Shown in pieces: positions 17,701-29,768 of a stretch of DNA of 64,000 bases. A model generated the notes under the pieces. The model saw only the letters and a list, made by a program, of their open reading frames with translations. It ran no database searches and was not told the origin of the DNA. The DNA is from Rubrivivax sp. (lineage in GTDB: Bacteria; Pseudomonadota; Gammaproteobacteria; Burkholderiales; Burkholderiaceae): assembly GCA_016790225.1 (NCBI GenBank), contig JAEUOZ010000004.1, positions 1 to 64,000 of the forward strand, read 5' to 3'. The translations under genes and the position numbers were made by a program. Each line of letters opens with the position of its first letter. Position 1 is the stretch's first letter.

Positions 17701-19026
17701 ATGAGCCACGTCTTTCACCGTCACCTCAAGGCCGATTACCCGGTGGCCGTGGCCGGGGACGGGCCCTACCTGATCGACCGGGACGGCCGGCGCTACCTGG
17801 ATGGCTCCGGCGGTGCCGCGGTCAGCTGCCTGGGCCATGGCCATCCGGCCATCGTGCGAGCCGTGCAGGAGCAGGTGGCGCGGCTCGAATACGCGCACAC
17901 CTCCTTCATGACCAGCGAGCCGGCCGAGGCGCTGGCCGATGACCTCATCGCGCACGCCCCGGCCGGCCTGAGCCACGTGTATTTCGTCAGCGGTGGCAGC
18001 GAAGGGGTGGAGGCGGCGCTGAAGATGGCCATCCAGGTGCATGCCGAGCGGGGCCAGCCGCAGCGCAACCGCATCATCGCGCGCTGGCAGAGCTACCACG
18101 GCAACACGCTGGGCGCGCTCTCGGCTGGCGGCAACCGCTGGCGCCGCGCGCAGTTCGGGCCGCTGCTGATCGACGTCTCGCACATCGGCGAGTGCCACGC
18201 CTACCGCGGCCGGCGCGCCGACGAAAGCGAAGCCGCCTACGGGCAGCGCATGGCCGACGAGCTGGAGGCCGAGATCCTGCGCCTGGGCGCGCAGAACGTG
18301 GCCGCCTTCATCGCCGAACCCGTGGTCGGCGCCACGATGGGCGCCGTGCCGCCCGCGCCAGGCTACTTCCGGCGCATCCGCGAGATCTGCGATCGGCACG
18401 GCGTGCTGCTGATCCTGGACGAGGTCATGTGCGGCATGGGCCGCACCGGCACCCTGCACGCCTGCGAGCAGGACGGCGTGGCGCCGGACATCGAGATCAT
18501 CGCCAAGGGCCTGGGCGCGGGCTACCAGCCCATCGGCGCCGTGCTGGTCAACCGCCAGCTGGTCGATGCCATCCGCGAAGGCAGCGGCTTCTTCCAGCAT
18601 GGCCACACCTACCTGGGTCACCCCGTGGCCTGCGCCGCCGCGCTCGCGGTGCAGCAGGTCATCCGCGAAGAAGACCTGCTCACCCGCGTGCGCAGCCACG
18701 GCAGCCGGCTCGACGCCCTGCTGCGCGAGCGCCTGGGCGAACACCCCAACGTCGGCGACATCCGCGGACGGGGCCTCTTTCGCGGCATCGAGCTGGTGGC
18801 CCGGCGCAGCAGCCGCGAGCCGCTGCCGCCGGCGGCGCAGACGCACGCGCGCATCAAGACCGCCGCCCTCCAGCGTGGCCTGCTGTGTTATCCCTCCGGT
18901 GGCACGGTGGATGGTTCACAGGGCGATCACGTATTGCTGGCTCCGCCGTTCACGGTCAGCATCGCGCATCTGGAAGAGCTGGTGGACAAGCTCGCCGCGG
19001 CGATCGAATCGGTTCTGCCGCGCTGA
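17701..19026 (+). CDS. Class III pyridoxal-phosphate aminotransferase
   Basis: A 441-residue class III PLP aminotransferase, distinct from the one at 1925. ATG 17701 follows a GGAG. Cofactor motifs include [44 protein letters not shown] and the lysine of [14 protein letters not shown] (K269). It resembles the 'aspartate aminotransferase family' transaminases that often accompany amino-acid uptake systems. It heads a forward cluster: a TAXI binding protein starts 71 bp later, then the fused TRAP permease and a racemase-like enzyme. The likely job is to deaminate or transaminate the imported substrate, but the substrate is not readable. Confidence 0.88.
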   Translation: MSHVFHRHLKADYPVAVAGDGPYLIDRDGRRYLDGSGGAAVSCLGHGHPAIVRAVQEQVARLEYAHTSFMTSEPAEALADDLIAHAPAGLSHVYFVSGGSEGVEAALKMAIQVHAERGQPQRNRIIARWQSYHGNTLGALSAGGNRWRRAQFGPLLIDVSHIGECHAYRGRRADESEAAYGQRMADELEAEILRLGAQNVAAFIAEPVVGATMGAVPPAPGYFRRIREICDRHGVLLILDEVMCGMGRTGTLHACEQDGVAPDIEIIAKGLGAGYQPIGAVLVNRQLVDAIREGSGFFQHGHTYLGHPVACAAALAVQQVIREEDLLTRVRSHGSRLDALLRERLGEHPNVGDIRGRGLFRGIELVARRSSREPLPPAAQTHARIKTAALQRGLLCYPSGGTVDGSQGDHVLLAPPFTVSIAHLEELVDKLAAAIESVLPR

Positions 19027-19097
19027 ACCGTCAGCGCTCATCCCAGAGAATTTCAGCTCATCAGCGCCTTGAACGGCGCATCAGGAAGGAGTTTGCC

Positions 19098-20063
19098 TTG
19101 CGTTCACTCGTCACCGCGGCCGCCCTGGCCATTGCCACCCTCTCGGCGCCCAGCGCCTTTGCGCAGCAGAAGTTCGTCACCATCGGCACCGGCGGTGTGA
19201 CGGGCGTCTACTACGCGGCCGGCGGCGCCATCTGCCGCCTGGTCAACAAGGATCGCGCCAAGCACGGCATCCGCTGCTCGGTGGAATCCACCGGCGGCTC
19301 GGTCTTCAACGTCAACACCATCAAGGCCGGCGAGCTGGACCTGGGTTTTGCCCAGAGCGACGTGCAGTTCAACGCCATGCGCGGGCTCAACCAGTTCAAG
19401 GACGGCGGCGCGCACGGCGATCTGCGCTCGGTCTTTTCCGTGCACCCGGAGCCCTTCACGGTGGTCGCGCGCAAGGAAGCCAACATCAAGAGCTTTGCCG
19501 ATTTCAAGGGCAAACGCTTCAACGTAGGCAACCCCGGCTCGGGCACGCGCGCCTCCATGGAAGAGCTGCTGGCCGGCATGGGCTGGAAGCTCGGCGACTT
19601 CTCCCTGGCTTCGGAACTGAAGGCCGATGAACATGGCCCTGCCCTGTGCGACGGCAAGATCGACGGCTTCTTCTTCGGCGTGGGACACCCCAGCGCCAAC
19701 ATCCAGGATCCCACCACCTCCTGCGGCGCGCAGCTGGTGTCTCTCACCGGGCCGGCCGTGGACAAGCTGGTCGCCGAGAAGCCCTTCTACGCCAAGGCCA
19801 CCATCCCGGGCGGGCTCTACCCCAACAACCCCAACCCCACGCAGACCTACGGTGTGATCGCCACCGTGGTGGTGTCCTCCAAGACACCGGCAGACGTGGT
19901 CTACAACGTCGTCAAGGGCGTGTTCGACAACTTCGACGAGTTCAAGCGCCTGCATCCGGCGCTGGCCAACCTGACCCCGCAGGCCATGATCAAGGACGGC
20001 CTGTCGGCACCGATGCACGAGGGTGCGGTGCGCTACTACAAGGAAAAGGGCTGGATCAAGTAA
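19098..20063 (+). CDS. TAXI-family TRAP transporter solute-binding protein
   Basis: A 321-residue periplasmic binding protein. I place the start at TTG 19098 because a perfect AAGGAG ends six bases upstream and the codon opens directly into a signal peptide ([22 protein letters not shown], cleavage likely after AFA). TAXI hallmarks follow: [40 protein letters not shown] and [22 protein letters not shown] proteins capture acidic solutes such as glutamate, 2-oxoglutarate or other carboxylates for a fused permease. A 13-bp hairpin lies between it and the permease gene, which fits higher expression of the binding protein. Confidence 0.92.
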   Translation: MRSLVTAAALAIATLSAPSAFAQQKFVTIGTGGVTGVYYAAGGAICRLVNKDRAKHGIRCSVESTGGSVFNVNTIKAGELDLGFAQSDVQFNAMRGLNQFKDGGAHGDLRSVFSVHPEPFTVVARKEANIKSFADFKGKRFNVGNPGSGTRASMEELLAGMGWKLGDFSLASELKADEHGPALCDGKIDGFFFGVGHPSANIQDPTTSCGAQLVSLTGPAVDKLVAEKPFYAKATIPGGLYPNNPNPTQTYGVIATVVVSSKTPADVVYNVVKGVFDNFDEFKRLHPALANLTPQAMIKDGLSAPMHEGAVRYYKEKGWIK

Positions 20064-20122
20064 GGCCCGGCCGCCTGGGCGCCGGGCTTGCCGGCGATCC
20101 GGGCGCGCTGCAGGACATGCTG

Positions 20123-20151
20123 CCAGGGGCGAAGCGCCGCTTCGCCCCTGG
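20123..20151 (+). terminator. Strong intercistronic hairpin between TAXI binding protein and permease
   Basis: CCAGGGGCGAAGC and GCTTCGCCCCTGG form a perfect 13-bp stem with a GCC loop. It lies 60 bp after the binding-protein stop and 33 bp before the permease start. The downstream bases (GTTCGTTTGC) are only moderately T-rich, so it may be a leaky terminator or a 3'-end stabiliser that gives more binding protein than permease. Confidence 0.6.
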
Positions 20152-20183
20152 TTCGTTTGCGGGACAGGGAGGAACGCGGGCCC

Positions 20184-22739
20184 ATGGCAACGGACATCGA
20201 GAAGGCGCCGCAAGCGCTGCAGCAGCTGGTGGCCGACACCGACACCGGCGGGCGCAATCCCAGCGGCTGGGCGGCGCGGCTGATCTTCGGCGTCAGCCTG
20301 GCCTGGGCGCTGTTCCAGCTGTGGTACGCCTCTCCGCTGCCCTTCACGCTGGGCTTCGGCATCCTGAACGACACCGAGGCGCGGGCGCTGCACCTGGGTT
20401 TTGCGCTGTTCCTGGCCTTTGCCGCCTGGCCGGCCTTTGCCTCGTCTCCGCGCCGGCATGTGCCGGTGGTCGACTGGATCCTGGCCGTGGCGGGGGCCTT
20501 CGCCGGCGCCTACCTGCTGATCTTCTACAAGGAGCTGGCCACCCGGCCCGGCCAGCCCACGGATCTGGACGTCGTCGTGGCCTGCACAGGCCTCGTGCTG
20601 CTGCTGGAAGCCACACGCCGCGCCGTCGGCTGGCCGATGGCCGTGCTGGCGCTGATCTTCATCGGCTACGCGATGCTGGGCCCCTACATGCCCGAGGTGC
20701 TGCAGCACAAGGGCGCCTCGCTGAACCGGCTGATGTCGCACCTGTGGCTCACCACCGAAGGCGTCTTCGGCATCGCGCTGGGCGTCTCCACCGGTGCCAT
20801 CTTCGTCTACGTGCTGTTCGGCACGCTGCTTGATCGCGCGGGCGGCGGCAACTACATGATGCAGGTCAGCTTTGCCGCACTCGGGCACCTGCGCGGCGGG
20901 CCGGCCAAGGTGGCGGTGGTGTCCTCCGCCCTGAACGGCATGATCAGCGGCAGCTCGGTCAGCAACGTGGTCAGCGGCGGCATCTTCACGATTCCGCTGA
21001 TGAAGAAGGCCGGCTATGGCGGCGTCAAGGCCGGCGCCATCGAGACCATGAGCTCGGTAAACGGCCAGATCATGCCGCCCGTGATGGGCGCGGCGGCCTT
21101 CCTGATGGTGGAGTACGTCGGCATCAGCTACGCCGAGATCGTCAAGCACGCGGTGCTGCCGGCCACGCTGAGCTACATCGGCCTGCTCTACATCGTGCAC
21201 CTGGAAGCGCTGAAACTGGGCATGCAGCCGCTCATCAACCGCCAGCCGCGCAGCTGGCGCGAATCCCTGATGCGGCTGGCACTGGGACTCAGCGGCTCGG
21301 TGGCCGTGGTGTGCCTGATCTACTTCCTGCTGGCCGCCGTCAAGGCCACGCTGGGTGCGGCTGCGCCCTGGGTGGCCGGCCTCGTCGTGCTGGCGCTCTA
21401 CGGCATCAGCATCCACCAGGCCGCGCGCTGCCCGGATCTGCCGCAGGACATCGACATCGAGCGCCCCCAGGCGCTGGACACCTGGCCCACGGTGCGTGCC
21501 GGCCTGCACTTCCTGATGCCCATCGGCACCCTCATCTGGTGCCTGATGGTCGAGGAGATGTCCCCCGCGCTGAGCGCTTTCTGGGCCATTGCCGTGCTGA
21601 TCGTGCTGATGCTCACGCAGCGGCCGCTGATCCAGGCGCTGCGCGGCCTGCCCCCGGGCGATTCGCTGCGCCAGGGCGCGCGCGAGGTGATCGGCGGCCT
21701 GACCGACGGCTCGCGCAACATGATCGGCATCGGCGCGGCCACGGCAACGGCAGGCATCATCGTGGGCGGCATCACGCTGACCGGCCTGGGCCTGCGCATG
21801 ACGGAATTCGTGGAGTTCGTCAGCCAGGGCAACGTGATGGTGATGCTGCTGTTCATCGCCTTCGTCTGCCTGATCCTCGGGCTCGGGGTGCCTACCACCG
21901 CAAACTATGTGCTGGTGGCCACGCTGATGGCGCCGGTGGTGGTGGAGCTGGGCGCGCAGAGCGGGCTGATCATCCCGCTGATTGCCGTGCACCTGTTCGT
22001 CTTCTACTACGGGATCATGGGCGACATCACGCCACCGGTCGGCCTGGCCACCTTCGCCGCGGCCGCCATCTCCGGCGAAGACGCCATCAAGACCGGCATC
22101 CAGGGCAGCGTCTATGCGCTGCGCACCGTGATCCTGCCCTTCATCTGGATCTTCAATCCGCAGCTGCTGCTGATCGACGTGCACTCCCTGCCGGAGCTCA
22201 TCGCGGTCATCGTGGGCTGCACGCTGGCCACACTGATGTTCGCGGCCGTCACCATGAACTGGTTCCGCGTGCGCAACCTCTGGTGGGAGACGGCGCTGCT
22301 GTCGGTTGCCGTGGTGCTGCTGTTCCGGCCGGATTTCTTCATGGACCGCCTGGAGCCGGAGTTTCGCGATGTGCCGCCCGCCCAGGTGATGGAGGTGGCC
22401 AAGACTGCGCCGGACCGCGTGGTGATGGTCATCGCCGGCCAGACGCTGGAAGGCGAGGACAAGCAAAAGACCGTGGCGCTCAACCTCGGCCCCGGCACGG
22501 ACGGGCGCAAGCGCCTGAGTGACGCCGGGCTGATGGTGGTGACGCTGGGCGGCCAGGTGCAGATCGCCCAGGCCCGGTTCGGCAGCCAGGCCGCCAAGGC
22601 CGGTTTCGAGCAGGGCTGGGAGGTCAAGACGCTCAAGGTGCCCACCGACCGACCCAGCATCCACTGGTTCTACCTGCCGGCCTTTGCATTGATCGCGCTG
22701 GTCTGGTGGAATCAGGGGCGCAGACTCCGCCCGGCATGA
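20184..22739 (+). CDS. TRAP transporter fused permease (TAXI type, 4TM-12TM)
   Basis: An 851-residue membrane protein. ATG 20184 is preceded by AGGGAGGAA. The N-terminal part carries the small-subunit-like segments (LIFGVSLAWALFQLWYASPL, LFLAFAAWPAFA). The large subunit follows with GTLLDRAGGGNYMMQVSFA, SSALNGMISGSSVSNVVSG, MSSVNGQIMPPVMGAAAFL and LGLGVPTTANYVLVATLMAP. The last ~120 residues (from about MDRLEPEFRDVPPAQVME) match the DUF3394 extension found on TAXI fused permeases and end in one more membrane segment. It imports the solute bound by the TAXI protein with Na+ or H+. Its stop overlaps the next start (ATGA). Confidence 0.92.
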   Translation: MATDIEKAPQALQQLVADTDTGGRNPSGWAARLIFGVSLAWALFQLWYASPLPFTLGFGILNDTEARALHLGFALFLAFAAWPAFASSPRRHVPVVDWILAVAGAFAGAYLLIFYKELATRPGQPTDLDVVVACTGLVLLLEATRRAVGWPMAVLALIFIGYAMLGPYMPEVLQHKGASLNRLMSHLWLTTEGVFGIALGVSTGAIFVYVLFGTLLDRAGGGNYMMQVSFAALGHLRGGPAKVAVVSSALNGMISGSSVSNVVSGGIFTIPLMKKAGYGGVKAGAIETMSSVNGQIMPPVMGAAAFLMVEYVGISYAEIVKHAVLPATLSYIGLLYIVHLEALKLGMQPLINRQPRSWRESLMRLALGLSGSVAVVCLIYFLLAAVKATLGAAAPWVAGLVVLALYGISIHQAARCPDLPQDIDIERPQALDTWPTVRAGLHFLMPIGTLIWCLMVEEMSPALSAFWAIAVLIVLMLTQRPLIQALRGLPPGDSLRQGAREVIGGLTDGSRNMIGIGAATATAGIIVGGITLTGLGLRMTEFVEFVSQGNVMVMLLFIAFVCLILGLGVPTTANYVLVATLMAPVVVELGAQSGLIIPLIAVHLFVFYYGIMGDITPPVGLATFAAAAISGEDAIKTGIQGSVYALRTVILPFIWIFNPQLLLIDVHSLPELIAVIVGCTLATLMFAAVTMNWFRVRNLWWETALLSVAVVLLFRPDFFMDRLEPEFRDVPPAQVMEVAKTAPDRVVMVIAGQTLEGEDKQKTVALNLGPGTDGRKRLSDAGLMVVTLGGQVQIAQARFGSQAAKAGFEQGWEVKTLKVPTDRPSIHWFYLPAFALIALVWWNQGRRLRPA

Positions 22740-23386
22740 CGCGCATCGCCCTCATCCACGCCCTGTCGCACTCGGTGGCGCCGATCAACGATGCGCTGGC
22801 GCGCGACTGGCCTGCCGCGCAGCGGATGAACCTGCTGGACGACAGCCTCTCGGCCGATCTGCTGGCGCGCGGCGGGCAGCTGGATCTGTGCATGACGCAG
22901 CGCTTCATCGCGCTCACCGATTACGCCGTGGCCACGGGTGTCGACGGCATCCTCTTCACCTGTTCCGCCTTCGGCCCCTGCATCGAGGCAGCGCAGGCGC
23001 GCCACCCGGGCATCCCGGTGCTCAAGCCCAACGAGGCCATGGTGGACGAGGCGGTGGCAGCCTCGCAGCAGGAGCCCATCGGCCTGGTGGCCAGCTTCGC
23101 GCCCACGCTGAACTCGCTGCCGCTGGAGTTTCCGCCGGGCACGCCGCTGCGCACCGCGCTGGCCGAAGGGGCCCTGGACGCGCTGAACCTGGGCGATGTG
23201 GCGCATCACGACCAGCTGGTGGCCGATGCCGCCTGGCGTCTGGCCAACGAGGGCTGCCGCGTGATCGCCCTGACGCAGTTCAGCCTCGCGCATGCCACGC
23301 CGCTGGTGGCCGCCTGCACCCAGCTGCCCGTGCTGAATACCGTGGACAGCGCCGTCAAGCGCCTGCGCCAGCGGCTGGCGGCCTGA
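22736..23386 (+). CDS. Asp/Glu racemase superfamily enzyme (single catalytic cysteine)
   Basis: A 216-residue protein with start ATG 22736, overlapping the permease stop by four bases. The fold family is the aspartate/glutamate/hydantoin racemase and arylmalonate decarboxylase group. The N-terminal-half cysteine is present (ILFTCSAFGPCIE, C76, with a second C82 nearby). At the second catalytic position the sequence reads IALTQFSLAHATP, with no cysteine. A standard two-cysteine racemase is therefore unlikely; a decarboxylase, isomerase or one-base enzyme is possible. Position after the transporter and aminotransferase suggests action on the imported substrate. Confidence 0.75.
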   Translation: MTRIALIHALSHSVAPINDALARDWPAAQRMNLLDDSLSADLLARGGQLDLCMTQRFIALTDYAVATGVDGILFTCSAFGPCIEAAQARHPGIPVLKPNEAMVDEAVAASQQEPIGLVASFAPTLNSLPLEFPPGTPLRTALAEGALDALNLGDVAHHDQLVADAAWRLANEGCRVIALTQFSLAHATPLVAACTQLPVLNTVDSAVKRLRQRLAA

Positions 23387-23450
23387 TCCCGCGGGCAAGC
23401 GTCCCGGGGCTTGCATGCCAAGGCCGCCGGGAGGGCCACAGGCGGCCCGC

Positions 23451-23456
23451 TATACT
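23451..23456 (+). promoter_or_regulatory. Probable -10 element of the gcv operon
   Basis: TATACT matches the sigma-70 -10 consensus at five of six bases and lies 11 bp before the first glycine aptamer, so transcription would begin almost exactly at the riboswitch. The -35 is weak. An inverted repeat (GGCCGCC at 23422-23428, GGCGGCC at 23441-23447) sits just upstream and may be a terminator of the preceding gene or an operator. Confidence 0.5.
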
Positions 23457-23466
23457 GATCCGCATC

Positions 23467-23668
23467 AGGAGAGAGCCCTGCCGGACAGGGCCGCCGAAGG
23501 CGAATCCAGCCCTCATCCGGCTGGCGTAACGCTCAGGCAAAAGGACTGATCCCATCCTCGCTGGAGAGAGGCCGTCCCCGAGGCGGCCCACCGAAGGGGC
23601 AAGGCATGGCGGCCGGGGCAAACGCACCGGTGCGGCATGGCCGAATCTCTCAGGTAGAGCGGACAGCG
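23467..23668 (+). promoter_or_regulatory. Tandem glycine riboswitch
   Basis: Two consecutive glycine aptamers are visible. The first starts with GGAGAGAGCCC at 23468, has CCGCCGAAGGCG in the middle and ends with CTCAGGCAAAAGGACT near 23547. The second starts with GGAGAGAGGCC at 23573, has CACCGAAGGGGCAA and ends with CTCTCAGGTAGAGCGGACAG near 23666. These are the conserved cores of the gcvT-class riboswitch. It lies 65 bp upstream of gcvT, so glycine is expected to switch on glycine cleavage, probably at the level of translation or termination. No clear terminator stem is visible. Confidence 0.92.
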
Positions 23669-23733
23669 CAGGGCCCATTCGCCGGTTGGCAGCAGCCGGC
23701 GCTTCGAAGCCCGCGCCCGAGGAATGCCAGCTG

Positions 23734-24849
23734 ATGTCCGCTGAACTGCTCAAGACGCCCCTGCATGCGCTGCATGTGGAGCTTGGCGCCCGCATGGTGC
23801 CCTTTGCCGGCTACGACATGCCGGTGCAATACCCTGCCGGCATCCTGGCCGAACATGCCGCCTGCCGCTCATCGGCTGCGCTGTTCGATGTCTCGCACAT
23901 GGGCCAGCTGCGCCTGCTGGGCGACGACGCCGCCGCCGCGCTGGAAAGCCTGGTGCCGGTGGACATTTGCGGCCTGGCCCTCAACAAGCAACGTTATGCG
24001 CTGTTCACGAATGACCAGGGCGGCCTGCTCGATGACCTGATGGTCACGCGCCGCGAAGGCGATCTGCTGGTCATCGTCAACGCCGCCTGCAAGGAAGCCG
24101 ACACGCGCCACCTGATGACGCACATCGGCCACCGCTGCACGATCCAGCCGCTGCCCGATCGCGCACTGCTGGCCCTGCAGGGGCCGCTGGCGGTGCATGC
24201 ACTGGCACGGCTGAATGCCGATGTCGCGGCCCTGACCTTCATGACCGGCGGCGCCTTCGTGCTGGCCGGCGCCGAGTGCTACGTCACGCGCTCCGGCTAT
24301 ACCGGGGAAGACGGCTTCGAGATCTCCGTGCCGGCCGATCGCGCCGTGCCCCTGGCGCGTGCGCTGCTGGCCGAACCCGAGGTCCAGCCGGCGGGCCTGG
24401 GCGCCCGCGACACCCTGCGCCTGGAGGCGGGCCTGTGCCTCTACGGCCACGACATCGATGGCAGCACCACGCCGGTGGAAGCGGCCCTCACCTGGGCCAT
24501 CCAGAAAGTGCGGCGCCCCGGCGGCGCGCGCGCGGGCGGCTACCCCGGCGCCGCGGTGATCGAGCACCAGCTGGCCCACACCAGCACGGTCAAGCGTGTC
24601 GGTCTCGTGGGCCTGGAACGCACCCCCGTGCGCGAAGGCGCCGAGCTCTTCGATGCGCAGGGGCACAAGATCGGCCGCGTCACCAGCGGCACGCTGGCGC
24701 CCACCGTCAAGCAGCCCATCGCCATGGGCTACCTGGGCATCCAGCACGCCCTGCCGGCGCACGAGGTCTTTGCCGAGGTGCGCAGCAAGCGCCTGCCGAT
24801 GCGCGTGACGGCCATGCCCTTTGCGCCGCACCGCTATCACCGCGGTTGA
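23734..24849 (+). CDS. gcvT: Aminomethyltransferase, glycine cleavage T protein
   Basis: A 371-residue T protein. ATG 23734 is preceded by GAGGAA; the sequence opens with ELLKTPLHALHVELGARMVP and FAGYDMPVQYP. Folate-binding and catalytic regions include FDVSHMGQLRL, YTGEDGFEISVP and GLGARDTLRLEAGLCLYGHD, and the C-terminal barrel has the usual IGRVTSGTLAPT. It transfers the aminomethyl carbon from lipoylated H protein to tetrahydrofolate, releasing ammonia and forming 5,10-methylene-THF. It is the first gene under the glycine riboswitch, followed by gcvH after 110 bp. Confidence 0.96.
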   Translation: MSAELLKTPLHALHVELGARMVPFAGYDMPVQYPAGILAEHAACRSSAALFDVSHMGQLRLLGDDAAAALESLVPVDICGLALNKQRYALFTNDQGGLLDDLMVTRREGDLLVIVNAACKEADTRHLMTHIGHRCTIQPLPDRALLALQGPLAVHALARLNADVAALTFMTGGAFVLAGAECYVTRSGYTGEDGFEISVPADRAVPLARALLAEPEVQPAGLGARDTLRLEAGLCLYGHDIDGSTTPVEAALTWAIQKVRRPGGARAGGYPGAAVIEHQLAHTSTVKRVGLVGLERTPVREGAELFDAQGHKIGRVTSGTLAPTVKQPIAMGYLGIQHALPAHEVFAEVRSKRLPMRVTAMPFAPHRYHRG

Positions 24850-24959
24850 GCCGACGCCTGCGCACTGGACAGCGCCGCGCCACGGCCGACAATCCACGCG
24901 ACCGGCCGATCCCTGGCCGGCCCACCACAACCCGATCATCCCTTCCGAGGAGCCCGCCG

Positions 24960-25334
24960 ATGACGACCATGTTCACGCCCGATCACGAGTGGATCAACAT
25001 CGAAGACCACGAAGCCGCCATCGTCGGCATCACGCTGCACGCGCAGGACGCGCTGGGCGACGTGGTCTTCGTGGATCTGCCCGAGGTGGGCCGCAGCTAC
25101 AAGCAGGGCGATGCCGCCGGCGTGGTGGAGTCCGTCAAGGCCGCGGCCGACGTGAAGATGCCCGTCTCTGGCGAGATCGTGGAGGTCAACGAGGCGCTGC
25201 GCGCCGACCCCTCGCTGGCCAACAAGGACCCGATGGGCGAAGGCTGGTTCTTCAAGGTGCACGTCACCGACATGGCCGAGTTCGATCGGCTGATGGATCC
25301 GCCAGGCTACGACGCCCTGCTCAAGACGCTCTGA
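24960..25334 (+). CDS. gcvH: Glycine cleavage system H protein
   Basis: A 124-residue lipoyl carrier protein. ATG 24960 has GAGGAG upstream. It contains [33 protein letters not shown] and the lipoylation site [18 protein letters not shown] with K60 as the modified lysine. Length is normal for the family. It shuttles the aminomethyl group between GcvP, GcvT and the lipoamide dehydrogenase (L protein), which is not in this window and is probably shared with a 2-oxoacid dehydrogenase elsewhere. Confidence 0.96.
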   Translation: MTTMFTPDHEWINIEDHEAAIVGITLHAQDALGDVVFVDLPEVGRSYKQGDAAGVVESVKAAADVKMPVSGEIVEVNEALRADPSLANKDPMGEGWFFKVHVTDMAEFDRLMDPPGYDALLKTL

Positions 25335-25407
25335 GCGCGACTGCGGCTGCGGCCGCGCCACCCGACCTTCCGTGACTCCCACGGGGCCTTGGCGGCCCCG
25401 CACTGCC

Positions 25408-28314
<2,907 letters not shown>

Positions 28315-28334
28315 TCTTTCACCTGAGTAGCGCC

Positions 28335-29726
28335 ATGGCCGTCTCCGTCTTCGACCTCTTCAAGATCGGCATCGGCCCGAGCAGCAGCCACACGGTGGGC
28401 CCGATGCGTGCGGCGCGGCTGTTTGCGCTGCGGCTTCAGGCCGAAGGCCATCTTCCCCTCACCGCGCGCGTGCAGGTGTCGCTCTACGGTTCGCTGGGTG
28501 CCACGGGCAAGGGGCACGGCAGCGACAAGGCCGTGCTGCTGGGCCTGCAGGGCCACGAACCCGACACGGTGGACGTGGAGGCCATCGCCGCGCTGCTGAC
28601 CGCCGTGCGCGGCAGCGGCCGGCTGGCCCTGCTGGGCCAGCAGGAGATCGGCTTCACCGAGAAGGAAGACCTGAAATTCTTCCGCCGCGAGACCCTGCCC
28701 TTCCACGCCAACGGCATGCGCTGCATCGCCTTTGACGCCTCGGGCGCAGAGCTCGCCAACCGCTGCTACTACAGCGTGGGCGGCGGCTTCGTCGTCAGCG
28801 AGGAGGTGGCCGCCGACGGCACGCGCCAGAAGGCCATCGCGCCGGACACCACGATGCTGGCGCACCCCTTCCATACCGGCGAGGAGCTGCTGCAGCTGAC
28901 GCGGCAGCTGAGGTGCAGCATCGCCGAGCTGATGCGCCGCAACGAACGCCACTGGCGCAGCGACATCGAGATCGATGCCGGGCTGCTGAAGATCTGGCGC
29001 GTGATGCAGGATTGTGTCGAACGCGGCTGCCGCACCGGCGGCACGCTGCCCGGCGGCTTCAAGGTACGGCGGCGCGCCAAGGCCCTGCGCGAAGCGCTGG
29101 TCGCGCGGCCGGAGGAAGCGCTGCGCGATCCACTTCAGGTGCTGGACTGGATCAACCTCTATGCGCTGGCGGTGAACGAAGAAAACGCGGCCGGCGGGCG
29201 CGTGGTGACCGCGCCCACCAACGGGGCGGCCGGCATCATTCCGGCCGTGCTGCACTACTACACGCGCTTCGTGCCGGGCAGCAACGATCGCGGCGTGATC
29301 GATTTCCTGCTCACGGCCGCGGCCATCGGCATCCTCTACAAGGAAAACGCCAGCATCAGCGGCGCCGAGGTCGGCTGCCAGGGTGAAGTGGGTGTGGCCT
29401 GCAGCATGGCCGCCGGGGCGCTGTGCGCCGTGATGGGCGGCACACCCGAGCAGGTGGAGAACGCGGCCGAGATCGGCATGGAGCACCACCTGGGCCTGAC
29501 CTGCGATCCGGTGGGCGGGCTGGTGCAGATCCCCTGCATCGAACGCAATGCCATCGCCTCGGTCAAGGCCATCAATGCCGCGCGCATGGCGCTGCGCGGC
29601 GACGGCACGCACCATGTCAGCCTGGACAAGGTCATCAAGACCATGCGCGAGACCGGCGCGGACATGATGACCAAGTACAAGGAAACCGCCCGCGGCGGCC
29701 TGGCCGTCAATATCGTCGAGTGCTGA
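28335..29726 (+). CDS. sdaA: L-serine ammonia-lyase (single-chain, Fe-S type)
   Basis: A 463-residue enzyme joining the beta (residues ~1-160) and alpha (~190-460) domains, as in proteobacterial SdaA/TdcG. The N-terminus [20 protein letters not shown] is diagnostic. Iron-sulfur cysteines lie in [20 protein letters not shown] and [18 protein letters not shown]. It converts L-serine to pyruvate and ammonia. It begins 20 bp after gcvP. Together with GcvTHP (glycine to methylene-THF) and serine hydroxymethyltransferase from elsewhere, this makes a glycine-to-pyruvate route controlled by the glycine riboswitch. Confidence 0.95.
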   Translation: MAVSVFDLFKIGIGPSSSHTVGPMRAARLFALRLQAEGHLPLTARVQVSLYGSLGATGKGHGSDKAVLLGLQGHEPDTVDVEAIAALLTAVRGSGRLALLGQQEIGFTEKEDLKFFRRETLPFHANGMRCIAFDASGAELANRCYYSVGGGFVVSEEVAADGTRQKAIAPDTTMLAHPFHTGEELLQLTRQLRCSIAELMRRNERHWRSDIEIDAGLLKIWRVMQDCVERGCRTGGTLPGGFKVRRRAKALREALVARPEEALRDPLQVLDWINLYALAVNEENAAGGRVVTAPTNGAAGIIPAVLHYYTRFVPGSNDRGVIDFLLTAAAIGILYKENASISGAEVGCQGEVGVACSMAAGALCAVMGGTPEQVENAAEIGMEHHLGLTCDPVGGLVQIPCIERNAIASVKAINAARMALRGDGTHHVSLDKVIKTMRETGADMMTKYKETARGGLAVNIVEC

Positions 29727-29768
29727 TGGCGGCCGGCCGACGGGCCCGGCGCAGCCGCAGGCCCGCGA

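Noticed and set aside
14357..17704. A 1115-codon open frame on the plus strand
   Set aside because: It is antisense to mutS and the CoA-binding protein gene; composition is repetitive His/Gln/Arg with no family motif.
19104..22664. A 1186-codon open frame on the minus strand
   Set aside because: It is antisense to the TAXI binding protein and fused permease, both clearly recognisable. Its translation is His/Gln/Arg-rich noise typical of GC-rich shadow frames.
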